Shown piece after piece: positions 1-11,400 of a DNA stretch of 64,000 nucleotides. The first letter of the stretch is position 1; the number at the start of each line of letters is the position of its first letter. The translations under genes and the position numbers were made by a program. This DNA is from Polytrichum commune (lineage: Eukaryota; Streptophyta; Polytrichopsida; Polytrichales; Polytrichaceae): positions 34,211,501 to 34,275,500 of the forward strand of contig OX485805.1 in assembly GCA_950295325.1 (NCBI GenBank), in the 5' to 3' direction. The notes under the pieces were generated by a model. It worked only from the letters and a program-made list of their open reading frames with translations. It was not told the DNA's origin and made no database searches.

Positions 1-177
1 AAAAATGGGCTTCAAGACCTTGAGATATTGGGGGGAAGCGGGGTTGTTTGGTTTTTTGACGGCTTTTCCGTCCTGTGTGTACAATATTCTACAGGCTTCT
101 TGTGCTAGGACCATGCAGGGGGGCTTGATGCCCTTGAAGATGAACTCCACGACCACATTGGTGTTCTCGGCCTTCAT
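1..177 (-). pseudogene. FCP1/TIM50-like phosphatase gene, downstream part (runs off left edge)
   Basis: Read on the minus strand this segment continues, in frame, the protein begun at 35663-35404. The 35-kb element between them duplicated TTCAT (173-177 and 35404-35408), and dropping one copy restores a continuous frame. The visible 59 codons include VVVEFIFKGI, the segment LAQEACRIL (matching the L-Q-x-x-C region of FCP1-like HAD phosphatases) and a Lys-rich end LKVLKPIF resembling the conserved Lys motif. There is no stop before the window edge. The family dephosphorylates Ser/Thr residues, classically in the RNA polymerase II tail. Substrate and function here are unknown. The gene is interrupted and presumably inactive. 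Confidence 0.7.
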
Positions 178-1153
178 TGTCGCGCACCTCTCCATAAGGA
201 GTGCCCGAAACACCATGGGCACAAGGGGGACCCCGGAGTGACACCCGGGACTTGTGGCGCCATTGGTGAGAGGGCCCAAGTGATCCTAGTGTGGGTGAGG
301 GCCCCGGGCGTTGGGAACGCCTCCCACCCACGAAGATTAGGAGGCACAAGGGTAAGGCCATGAGTTATGCGTAGCTCATGGCGTGGTGATTCTAGAAAGC
401 TCAAGAACACCTCAATCGGAGGTGTGAGCTAGGAGTTATGGCCATTTGAGTGGGGCGCTGTCCCGGGACAGCGCCCTGGTACAGCAGTGCCTGGGAGTGA
501 TTCCCGGGACTGCCAAGGTTCAAACAGGCATAACTTCCTCAAGACTTGCTCAAATGGAGCAAGTGAGGAGTCCATCGGCATCTACGTGAAGCGTAGATGA
601 ACATGGAGTGGTTGGTTGTTATGATCAGACATCATACAAGGAAGTTATGATGGTCTGAAGCTGCTGGGGGGGTTCTAGGCCCAGCAGCTAAAGGAAAATG
701 TCCACTTGGCCCCAACTCTTGGTAGAGAGACAAGAGGTTGGTTGACGGTGGGGTAGGGGCCCCGCGTGAAGTCCTAGAGGCTTATATGGGTGAGGTGGTG
801 TGGCCTCACCCACCCGAGGCCGAACGGCAAGGCCTCCATGGGCTTTGGCCTATTGTGAGGCCATAGTTGCCTAGTATGCTTCGGGTTGTTGTAGTGTTGC
901 TCCGGCAACGCGATGATCAACATAGGATTGGACTTCCATGGATGGAAGTCCACATTGGGGAAATGGGTTACCGATTAAGGGGTGAGTCCCGAAAGCAAAG
1001 TAGGAGGGTTGGTTCCCTCCTATGAACTATTGGTCCGGGGTTAGAGGAGCTAACCATTAGCATGGCGGTATGCGAAGGGTTAGCCACTCGTAACCTTTGC
1101 TAGAATTGAAAATTGGCAAGATGGTCAAGGGGGGGCTAGCAAGGGTTGCGACA
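178..1153 (+). repeat. 5' LTR of element C (LTR1 family)
   Basis: Begins TGTCGCGCACC and ends GGTTGCGACA. Other copies lie at 14232-15204, 30797-31769, 34428-35403, 42929-43683 (truncated), 47791-48762 and 49087-50059. It carries several stem-loops, including a perfect 24-bp palindrome at 453-476 centred on CTGTCCCGGGACAG and a CATCTACG/CGTAGATG hairpin near 570-600. A TATATGG box occurs near 783. The frames open across it are repeat artefacts. Confidence 0.92.
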
Positions 1154-1155
1154 CT

Positions 1156-1175
1156 TGGTATTAGAGCAGGGTTCC
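1156..1175 (+). other. Primer binding site of element C (initiator-Met tRNA type)
   Basis: TGGTATTAGAGCAGGGTTCC begins two bases after the LTR. It is one base off the usual plant TGGTATCAGAGC, which pairs with the 3' end of initiator-Met tRNA. The copies in A and F keep the canonical TGGTATCAGAGC. Confidence 0.85.
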
Positions 1176-1204
1176 AATATTTGAGCTAGCACTTTGAGGG
1201 AGAC

Positions 1205-2295
1205 ATGGGTATCAAACGTGAGGGTTATTATGGTTAGCCCGGGGTTTCCAAAAGGTTGTGAGGCTCAAATTGGAACAAAGATCATGTGTAAAGGGAATTT
1301 GACCATACCATTGGTTCTAATGACAATGGTGGGCATGATGGTGGATTCGGTAAGGAAATTGGTGGAGTCCTTTGAAAGGGCTCCCGCACACCTCAAAAAA
1401 GCATTTGGGGCCTAGAATACCGAATGCACCCAAAACCTTGGAGGGCATTAATGTTGGATTGAAATTCCAATTCGAAATGCTTGGAAAGTATTGATGTTGG
1501 AATGAATTTGGTGGAAATGAGGCGTGCGGGCCTCTTAAGGCGTATATGCGCGAATTTCACACCCAAATGAATTGTGCATCTTAGATGAACGAGTTTTCTA
1601 AGAAGTACATCGTTTTAGGTGGGGTTTCAAAAGCGGGTGGTGAATACCAAGTTCAAATTTCCAAAAGTTTATTGAGGTTGTGGCGGGGATCATCAAAATT
1701 GCAACGAGCATTAAGGCCGATGACCCCAATAAGAAATTTGGTGGTGCCTTACAACAATGGACGTTGAGGGGAGATAGGTACCACGCCAAATAATACTTAT
1801 GCCGCGGACCGAATGTAAGACGATGGCATTGTGGCCAAGGCTAGTAGCCTTAAGCCGAGGCCAAGTCTTTTGTACTTTGAGGCTCAAATGAATGGGACAA
1901 ATGTCTCATGAGTTGATAAAGAGGCTACCATTCCTTCTTGAGCCCAAAACTCGCAAGGGAGTTGGGGCTTGCCGATTGATAGAGCGGGCAAGCCCACCAA
2001 GGTGCGGTTTGGAAAGGGCGAACCGCATGAAACAAAGGAGGCCGCGATGCATGTAACTTTTCAATGTGGGACATTGGATTTTTGTCAAAATTTCACACCA
2101 TGTGAAATAGATGAAATGCATGTCATTGTGAAGGTTGCCTTCTTTGGAACTCACATGATAGATGAGAGGTGCAAGCCGGTGAGCTTGCGGTGCATTTGTG
2201 ATGTCTTGATGGCAAAGAATTGCACTACAAATTGACAAGGACTCCTATGGTAGGAGGAACCAACTCGAATTTGGTCTTAATGGACCAAATGAATA
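1205..2295 (+). pseudogene. Degenerate gag and protease region of element C
   Basis: An ATG at 1205 opens a Gag-like frame (MGIKREGYYG then a TAG; the F copy has Glu there). Further fragments follow in shifting frames: REFHTQMN, near 1550-1770, resembles the Gag capsid segment of chromoviruses, and 1965-2235 (KVRFGKGEPHETKEAAMHV, then CKPV) resembles the sequence just after the aspartic protease site in plant chromoviruses. Several stops and frameshifts break it. The equivalents in A (about 29,390-30,760, minus) and F (about 46,530-47,745, minus) are broken in comparable ways. Confidence 0.65.
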
Positions 2296-3840
2296 AACGG
2301 AAAAACATAATAATAATGGTCGTGGTTCAATTGGAGCAACTCCAAGGAACTCATGGGGAGGCTAGGAAAGATAGGCCTCCCCAAAACCACATTGGTGGGA
2401 TGTTGGTGAGGTACAAGGATGTATTCACCAATGTGTTGTCCAAAATGTTACCGCCAACGAGTGGGGAAAAAAAAAAAAAAAAAAAAAACTTGCTCAACGA
2501 GAGATTGAGTTCTTGAGGTATGTGATGACAAAGGAAGTTGGTGGATGAACATGACAAATGTCAAGGCAATCCAAGAGGAGAATTGGCCCTTGACTCAAGA
2601 GAAGGGCTAAGGTCATTTGTTGGCCTAGCCAACTGCTACCACCACTTCATTCGAGGTGTTTCTAAGGTTGCTAGGACCTTAGTCAACTTGTTGGAAAAAT
2701 GGCTATCCCAAGAGTGGGATGAGCCTTGTCACCAAGCCTTTGGGGAGCTCAAGAGCAAGTTTCCTTCACAAGATGTGGTTAAGTTCCCGAGCTTTCACAA
2801 GCATTTTGAGATGCACATGGAGGCGAAGGACTTTACCATCGGCGGATGTTGGTCCAAGATGGATGACCATTGCTTATGGGAGCATTAAGCTCCATGGTTG
2901 TCGAACCTTGTACGGCTTGTGCAAGAAATGGTTATCCCAAGAGTGGGATGAGCCTTGCCACCAAGCCTTTTGGGGAGCTTAAGACCAAGTTCTCTTCGCC
3001 ACCCGTGCTCAAGTTCGTGGAGTTTGACAAACCTTTGAGGTGCATACGGGGGCAAGTGACTTTAGCATTGGCGGATGTTGAGGCAAAATGGATGCCCTTT
3101 GCATATAAGAGCATGAAGCTCGATGGTTGTCCGACCTTATCCAACTTGTGCAAGAAATGGCTATCCCAAGAGTGGGATGAGCCTTGTTACCAAGTCTTTG
3201 AGGAGCTTAAGAGCAAGCTCTCTTCGCCGCCCGTGCTCAAGTTTGCGAAATTTGACAAACCTTTTGAGATGCATACGGGGGCGAGTGACTTTACCATTGG
3301 CGGATGTTGATCCAAGATGGATGCCCATTGCATATGGGAGCATTAAGCTTAAAGGTTGTCAAACCTTGTGCGACTTGTGAAAGAAATGGCTATCTTAAGA
3401 GTGGGATGAGCCTTGCCCCCAAAGTCTTTGGGGAGCTTAATACAAAGTTGTCTTTGCCACCCGTGTTCAAGTTCGCGGAGCTTGACAAACCTTTTGAGGT
3501 GAATACGGGGTGGCGAGTGACTTTGCCATTGGCGGATGGTCAATGTAAGATGGATGGCCATTGCATATGAGAGCGTTAAGCTTGATGGTTATCCGACCTT
3601 ATCCGACTTGTGAAAGAAATGGCTATCCCAAGAGTGGGATGAGCCTTGCCACCAAGTCTTTAGGGAGCTTGAGAGCAAGTGTTCTTAGACGCCCGTGCTC
3701 AAGTTCGCGGAGCTTGACAAACCTTTTAAGGTGCATACGGGGGTGATTAACTTTGCCAATGATGGATTGTTAATGTAACATGGATGGCCTTTGCATATGG
3801 GGGCTTGAGGCTCGATGGTTGTCAAAGAAGACAACCAACT
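2296..3840 (+). pseudogene. RT remnant (core deleted) and amplified RT/RNase H junction of element C
   Basis: The region opens with LVRYKDVFTNVL, the segment that normally precedes the RT fingers. After about 50 bp with a long A tract (2467-2488) the sequence resumes with AQREIEFLRYV, the segment that normally follows the RT palm. The roughly 250 residues between, including the YxDD catalytic box, are absent. From 2540 there is a thumb-like segment (LRSFVGLANCYHHFIRG), then WDEPCHQAFGELKSK...DFTIGGC, the RT-connection to RNase H segment, present as five tandem copies of about 229 bp starting near 2703, 2932, 3161, 3390 and 3623. It cannot encode active RT. Confidence 0.75.
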
Positions 3841-5640
3841 CATGACAAAGAACTTCTTTGCCGTAGTGCATTGCTTGAAGATGTGGCGACATTATTTGGG
3901 GTCGCACAAAGCAAAGGTCTACATGGACAATGTGTCCTAAAAGTATTTTAACGTATACAAGCGCAAGTGAGCGCCAAGTCATTGCGGTGGCATGATAGTT
4001 TGGCGCTTATGAAGGTGGATTTGATCCACAAACCGGACCGTGGAAATGTGGTGCCGGATGCGCTAAGTAGACCGGATGAGTTCCAAGCAATGAGAACCAT
4101 CCAAACCTTGTGGCTAATGTGTGCCGGCGAAGGAAACTTGTGATGCAAGATACGGGAGGGGTAAATTAACTACCCCGAGGCACAAAAGCTTTTAGGTGAG
4201 CTTCGCAAGAGCAAGGTGCTCAAAGAGGTTAAGTTGGTGGACGGATTGTTCAAGTGCAAGCAAAGTCGGGTGTATGTGCCTCAAGGCAAGTTGAGGCTAT
4301 CGGTTTTGAAGGAAAAATGTGATAGTCCTATTGCCGGCCATAGAGGAGAAAGAAAAAACCGCCATAGAATGGTGTCATGGAGGTACCATTGGCGGTGCAT
4401 AAAGGAGGATATAACCCACTTTGTGAAGGCGTGAATAAAGTGCCAAGTGAACCGAGCCTCTTACCAAAAGCAAGGCGGTTTCTTGCAACCGTTGCTTATC
4501 CCGTCGGCGCCATGGCATACTATGTGCATGGACTTGATCACAAGTTTGCCGGAGTCACATGGGTATGATGCCATCTTGTTGATGGTAGAGTGGTTTGCCA
4601 AGTTGGCACACATGGTGCCGATTGTGGGAACCGCCACCGCGTTGGAGACCGCATAGCCTTTTCTCAAAGGATGGTTGAGGCACCACGGGTTGCCAAGAGT
4701 GATTGTGTGGGATCAAGATCCAAAGTTCACAAGTGCATTTTCAATGCATTTCTCTAAGGAGGTTGTATTGAAACTAAGGTTTAGCACGGCCGTGTATTCC
4801 CAAATGGATGGGAAAACAAAGCGTGTGAATGGAGACTTGAAGCAATACTTGAGGAACTTGGTGGGGGCGGACCAAGGAGATTGGGCGGACTATGTGGATC
4901 GAGCGGAGTGTAATTGCAATGTAGCCACGCACTTGGCTACCAAGGGGTGGTCTTTGGTGGTGGCTTATGGAGTGGATGCGCTCCAACCTATTAACCTAGC
5001 TCTCGAGGGGGCACATTCAACACTAGAGTTTAACCAAGATGGTGAGGACTTGGCCAAGGATGGTAAACAAGTCTTGGAGATGACCAAGTTGTTGGTGGAG
5101 AAAGCCCGAAGGTGCTACGGAGTGCTAGTAAATGCCGGAAGACGCGAAGTGGAGAATGAGGTGGGCCAAAAGGTGTTGTTGAATGTGAACAACTTCACTT
5201 AGCCGGAAGGCCTCGCTCCAAAAGTTCATGTCCAAAATTGGAGCTTTGTTTTCCATTGTGGAACAAGTGTTCAAGGACATGTATAAGTTGGAATTACCGC
5301 CGGACATCAAAGTGCATCCGACATTTCATGTCTCATTACGAAAGTCATTTTAGGACGACACCTTGTGGCCCGATCACAAGCAAGTGATTAGGCCACCTCC
5401 CGACCTTGTGGAGGTCATTTGGAACATGAGGTAAGAGGGCATCCTCAAGTGTAGGAAGCCCAAGTGAAAATGAAAGAAAATGTACAAAGGAGTACTTGGT
5501 GAAATGGTGAGGATACCATGAGAAAGAAGCCGTTTGGGTAGCGGCAAGAGACATGATGAACGCCAAGGAATTGGTAAAGCACTTTGAAGAAACTAAGGCT
5601 AGACATTCCAATAAAATGAAGCGTAGGCATTGATGAGGAC
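3841..5640 (+). pseudogene. RNase H end, integrase and chromodomain remnant of element C
   Basis: LMTKNFFAVVHCLKMWRHYL (3840-3900) is RNase H-like. Integrase follows: a degenerate zinc-binding part near 4220-4470, then the core with the first Asp in CMDLITSLP (near 4529), the second in VWDQDPKFTS (near 4712), and the position of the catalytic Glu occupied by Lys in GKTKRVNG (near 4810; A and F have GKSERVNG). A TAG at about 4654 splits the core, and the same TAG is in A and F. Near 5486-5600 a chromodomain reads KEYLVKW, a TGA stop, then GYHEKEAVWVAARDM. That TGA is also shared by all three copies. Confidence 0.8.
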
Positions 5641-5969
5641 ATCAATCTCCTTTAGTGGGGGAGAGACGCTAGTAGCACACTTAGCTTCGAGGCTAATTGC
5701 TCCACAACATGAACTTGTTCTTTGGCTTGAGGGAATAAAGTCCAAACTTTAGTGGTGCAAAGAGAAAAGTACGAGATGAGGTCCTAGTCTTGTACTTGTG
5801 CTTGGTTAGTGGAAGAGGGGGAATAGATATGCCAAACTAGGTTGGGTAAGCCGAGTAATTGGGGCCATGGCTAGGAGGGGCCTTGGATAAAACCAAAAAA
5901 CTTCTTAGCCGTGGGCTTGTCCGGGCGGGGACAAGGTGATGGCGCGTGCTCATAAAAGTGCTACCCGCG
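5641..5969 (+). other. 3' untranslated part of element C, up to the B insertion
   Basis: Non-coding sequence after the chromodomain. It resumes at 33951 after element B and reaches the polypurine tract at 34417-34427. The matching segment in A is 15205-16000, reversed. The last five bases, CCGCG (5965-5969), are the target duplication of B. Confidence 0.7.
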
Positions 5970-7580
5970 TGTGAGCCCAAAAGGGTGCCCACATTTAGTC
6001 TTAGACCCTTGAAACGTTAGTTGATGCACTTTGAAGTAGCATGTTACTTCACAAAAATATAAAAAGAGTGAAATGTTAGTCTTAGAAGTACCATGTTGTA
6101 AGAGGCTAGGATGTGAGTTGTTATTGTGTTTTTACCTTCGGAAGGATTTGAGTGAATGAGGATAGGTAAGGAGAACTTGGATTGAGTAGTTAGTGAGTAG
6201 GCTAGTACAAATGGATGGAGACAACCAAAGTGACTCAAGAGGCAAGTGCATTCGAATTGGGATGAATGGAGGATCACATGGAGCGCACAAGTGGACCACC
6301 TCATCATGGCCACTTAATGGGGAAGGCCCAAGGAAGAATGCAAGGTGGAGGATAAGCAAATTCTCAAAGCACCAATCAAATCACGAGTTAAGCATCGTGG
6401 TTTGAATTAAGTGGTGAGCGACGATTTGGGAAAGTAAGGGGAGAAAGTTATGGCGGCGGAAAGCGAAGGAGGCTAAGTTTGGGTTGAAGCATCCCAAGTT
6501 TGGTAAAGTGTGGTAGGTAGAAAGCCAAGGCTAGTTAAATGTTCGAATTAGGATCCTTGTTGATCATTTGAGGGAGGAAGGCTTAGAAGATAGGATTGGC
6601 GCCTACTAAGTAGGAGGAAATCTCAAGGGCTTATCGTGAGCCTTGAGGGTGCTCACCCCCTCAAGCTTACTATATAATCCCTCATTCTTCCCTCACTCAT
6701 CCTCTCTTTCCTTTGTGCTCCAAGGCACCCCACGAGTTATAAGTGTGGGTGTGGGAAGCCATATTGGAGCACATGTGTGTGCTTAGTTTTTAGTTTGAGA
6801 GCCAAGGCTTGTTAGCCTTGAAGAGGGCTTGACCTCTTGGTAGAATTAGTGTTGACGTGAAGGATTTTAAAGTTAATTCATGATTCCAATTTGTGGTACT
6901 TAAAGTTCATGTTTTGAATACACGTGGTTGCAAGTTCCATGTTTAAGAGTTGAGCACTTGATGTTGTGATGAGTGCAAAAATATACTTGTGTGGATTAGT
7001 TAGTCTTAGTGAAGTTAGGAAATTCTCTCTCCCCCTCTCCTCTCTAGGATTTTAGGATTTTAGGATTAGAGAAGAATTGTGTGATTAGAAAGGGGTTGTT
7101 AGTAGAATTAGGGAAATTAGGTAGGAAGATTAGTTAAGGGCTTGAATAATTAGTGAGGTAGTTGGGGATTACAACTACAAAGTTGTGGGTTCATGAAGGA
7201 GCTGGGTTCATGAAGGAGCTTAGTAGATAGCCTACCTAATTAGCTCATAGACAAGTAGTTAGTTACATTATGCTAGTTAGTGTTATGTGTGGCTTTCACA
7301 AGTAAATGTATTTGAGATTGACTATAGAGAATAGTGATTTTTTAACACTTGCATCCTTTCTTTAAAAATAAACCACGTGCACAAATTAATGGAGAATGTG
7401 GAGCACTCTCGCGATGGCAAGACAAAGGAAGCAAAGACCAAAGTTAAATCCAAGACCACTTGAAGGGTGAACCTTGCACTATGGACTCATCCAAGTCCAA
7501 ATCCAATACCGCGGAGGAATGTGAGCCCAAACCCACTACTCGGACTATGGACGCTTAAGGGTGGGGGGTTTGGCCTCACA
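5970..7580 (+). repeat. 5' LTR of element B (LTR2 family)
   Basis: Starts TGTGAGCCCAAAAGG and ends GGTTTGGCCTCACA. A TATATAA box at about 6671 sits in a pyrimidine-rich promoter-like stretch and is a plausible transcription start region. Near 7000-7120 is a run of short GATTTTAGGATTA-type repeats. The last 150 bases contain an ATG-initiated open stretch (7481) that stays open only across the LTR end. Confidence 0.92.
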
Positions 7581-7584
7581 TAAT

Positions 7585-7602
7585 TGGTGCGTCCGCCGGG
7601 AG
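7585..7602 (+). other. Putative primer binding site of element B
   Basis: TGGTGCGTCCGCCGGGAG starts four bases after the LTR, beginning with TGG as expected for pairing with a tRNA CCA end. The identical sequence follows the unrelated LTR of element G (19806-19823). It is not the initiator-Met PBS, and I cannot name the tRNA from memory with certainty. Confidence 0.7.
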
Positions 7603-8489
7603 CGAAGCGGAAGGTAGTTACAAGACTTGGAGGCGACTAGGAGACTTGGAGGCAACTAGGAAAAATTGGAGACACAAACTTGAGAGAAGGGAAGGAGCAC
7701 CCGAAACTCGGTAAGTATTCTCTCTGTGGGTTACATTTGAATTCATTGTATTTCAACTATTCCTTGGAATGAATTGCATTGTCAATTACGCAAATTCATT
7801 TTTGAGGAAGGAGCGCGGCGAAGGTACGTCCTCAACCTTTTTGGGGATTTGCTAAGAACTTAAAAGGAACCTATAACCGAGTAGCTCATTAAAACATTAG
7901 AGGGTAAATTCACCTTAGGACATTGAACTTTGACACTCACCTCGGGGTGAGTCTCAAAGTTTTGGGAGTTGTCATTTCATGCTCTAGATTAAATTAATAT
8001 TTCACAAAGTTTATGGTGTTGTTACATTGAGTCACGATTGAGGGGAGTGCTAACTCACAAGGGGATGCGATTGCTCAAGGTATGTTTATTTCTTCAAAGT
8101 GAACTCATTAACTAATTAAGGAATGCCTTTTGTACTCGTGATTGTTGTTATCCGTTGTAGAGGGTAATTCCCGAATTGTGGATGGTGTGAGAAGTTGAAG
8201 GGTGAAGCCTCGACTTTTAACATAATCTACTCGGAAGGTCACCCCCTCACAATCGGTATTGTGGTGAGTGTTAATTTGCGGGAAGGTGCGGAGGTGATGC
8301 TCCGACTTAACCAAAAAATTAACATGAACATGCCTATCCCCTATTGGGATTCTTTCACCTAAGTGGGCTTGCAGGTTCTTTTCCTCACCTCCTAAAAAAA
8401 TTATAACCACACCAAGACAAGTGAAAATATTAAGAGGGGAATTGCTAGGATTATGTGTGGTCAAGTGAGGGTCGATCGATTCTTATGGA
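7603..8489 (+). other. Untranslated leader of element B
   Basis: About 890 bp between PBS and the Gag ATG with no convincing gene. It would carry packaging and dimerisation signals in an active element, but none can be recognised by eye. Confidence 0.6.
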
Positions 8490-11400
8490 ATGCAAGGTAG
8501 GACTCGCTCACAAAAACCAAGTTTGATAGTAAGACTAGAGAAATCTACTCGAAAGAGGCGGTCCTCTAAAATCAGTGATAGATTAGAACAAGATAATGTT
8601 AGAATAGAGAGTTGTTTGAACGTCGAACCTAGGACTAGGTCAATTCTAGACACCTTAGAACTTGGAGCTCAACTTGAAGAGGAGATCACTCCCTCCAAAT
8701 TGAGTGGTGAAACTTCTTCGGAAAATTACACACTTAGAGAAGAATTCCCGGTAGAAGTTGATAGGGGATTGTTGAATAGTTCACCGGTCACCATGGCCGA
8801 GGAACGGGGGATGGATCCACCACCCATACCCCCAATTCCGCCCATACCTCCTATACCTCCAATAGACCCATTGGTTAGGCCAAGAGGCCTACCAATTGTG
8901 GTTCCACAAAATTTAGCGGCGATGGATATGCCATCTCATCTCCCTAAATTTTATGGGACCAAGGATGAGGACCCCTCTCGGCACATGGAACGGTATATCG
9001 AACGGTTGGCTAGCTTCCTCATAACCGACCCGGGTTATTGGTTAGTGTGGTTTCCTACCACTCTAGAGGGGGAAGCCTATGAATGGTATCGGGATCATGC
9101 CGAGGCACATTTTAGGGGATGGGAACAATTACAAAGGGAGTTTCTTAACGAATTTAGGCCGGAAGTGGGTCAAAGTACCGCATTAAGGGCATTGTCGTCA
9201 TTGAAGCAAGGAAGGGAGGAAGAAATTTCGGCTTACATTAGGAGGTTTGATTTAGTGTGCACTAGATTTGTGGGTACCATGCTCAACGACGACACGCTAA
9301 AGCAATTTTTCATTCAAGGGTTTTTTAAGTCCGGAACTATTAGGGGTGTTCTAGAAAGGAATCCCTTGACCTTGGCGGATGCCAAGCGTGCGGCTAGAGA
9401 TATTGAAAACTTGGATAAAGATCACGAAAGGCTATGGAGAAGGGAGGATGAATTGATCCCACAATTCATCCCCATACGCCCTAGGGTGGTAGCGGTAGAA
9501 CCCGCTAAGTATGAGAACCAAATTCCATATGCCATTGTGGACACCGGTCCCCGACCTTTAGCGGTTAGGGAACCGGCACCTCTTTTGGCACTACCGGCCC
9601 CTAGAACGGATCCACACTTGGAGGAGGTTGAGAGAAGACTAGGTGCTAGCCAACTAGGATTCCAAGAGGCTATGATAAAACAAATGCAAAGCCTCACGGA
9701 TCAAATGTCATTAATGATCCGGAGTCAACAACCGGGGCCTCCACCCCCGGTTGAGTCGGGTAGGCATTCTTCCGGATTATGGTGTGTCCAATGTGGCCAA
9801 CCGGGCCACACGCGTCAATTTTGTAGAAGTGGACAAAACCGTGACCAAAGAGGAAACGGTAACCCACCTCAACAAAATCAACGAGGTCAAGCGCCACCTC
9901 ACTATGGAAATGGAAGCAATAGAGGACCACAACCTAGAGGGCAAGGTGGCCAAAATTTAGAGAAGAAGGAATTTCATCCCTTTTGTGGAAGGTGGCACGC
10001 TCAAGGACAATGTTGGTCCGAAGGTCAAGAGTTTAATTGTAGCAATTGTGGAGGAAGTCATCCCTCGGATACGTGTCGCCAACCGGACAAAATAATTAAT
10101 GTCCCTTACCCGGTGGCTAATCCACAACAACAAGCAAGGGATAATATGCGAGGTGCTAGGCCACAAGGAGTACCGGCCAATGAACTTAGGCCACCTAACT
10201 TATACTATGACCATAGTAATGCTAGGCAAACTTTTCATCCACCGGCGGGCTTGCAAACTACAACCGGTTACATTCCAATACAAAATAGACAAGGAGTTCC
10301 ACCTAATGGTAGTAACGGGAGACAAGCGCCTCCAACGGATCCGGGACCATCTAACTCCCAAGATGTTAGGTTCATGGATGGAGTGTTGGAGGCCACATGT
10401 GATGACATGCTTCCTCTCCCAACGAGAATTGGAGAGGAGCAAAGTCGATGGCCTCCTCACACCAATGCTATTACATATGAGTTAGTGAAGGGTAAGGGTG
10501 TGGTTGAAGAAGCACCTGCACTAGCGGTAACTACTAGGGCTAGGAGAGGGGATGCCCCGTTGGAGGTAGGAATAGGAGAGCAAGGAAATTACTCTTCGGA
10601 TGAAGAGATTAATCTCTCCGAGTTGGATAGGGTAGCTAGAAGAGCTACTAAGGATGTGGAGAGGGAAAATATAATTTTACAAGATAGGGAGAGGACTAAT
10701 GCGGTACATGACTTGGATAATAGCGATGTGGGTGAATGGGAAGGACCGGGGGTTCCCGTAGACGAATTCGACGTAGTGGGTAATTCTAAGGTGGAAAGAT
10801 CTACCGGGTACGACTTGTGGGCGGACCTTAGTACACTCAAGGCGGATATTACTTTCGGCCAACTATTGGAAATTTCACCCACGGCAAGGAAAACATTAAA
10901 GGAGGGAATGCCGGTACACAAGAGGATGAGGAAGGTGAAAGCTAAAATAGCCGCTAGGATCCAATCACAAGGTGGAAGAGACGTGAAAGCTATAGAAATA
11001 GAAGTTGTTATAGTAGATAAGGTGGTTCCTAATGTGCTAGTCGACGGAGGGAGTAGTCTAAATATACTACCGGAGGATACTATGAAAAAATTGGGACTTG
11101 GACTCACGGGGCCTTCACCTTTGGTCATAAATATGGCAAATCAAAGTTCGACTACGCCTTTGGGGATGATCAAGGATTGTAGAATGACTACGGGAGGTGA
11201 GGAGTACTTGGTCACCTTCCATGTCATTAAAATGCACTCCAACAAGGACACCTTCCCCATTTTGCTAGGTAGGCCTTGGTTGCGGATGGCGAATGCTATG
11301 GTCAATTGGGGTGGACCTAAACCATCCATCACTTATGGTCCGGAGGGTAATAGGGTCATAGTGTCCATTGGTTCATTAGAAGGATGGATGAAGAAGGAGA

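Noticed and set aside
8108-8464. Minus-strand 118-codon frame upstream of element B Gag
   Set aside because: Antisense to the untranslated leader of an active-looking retroelement, with no motif.
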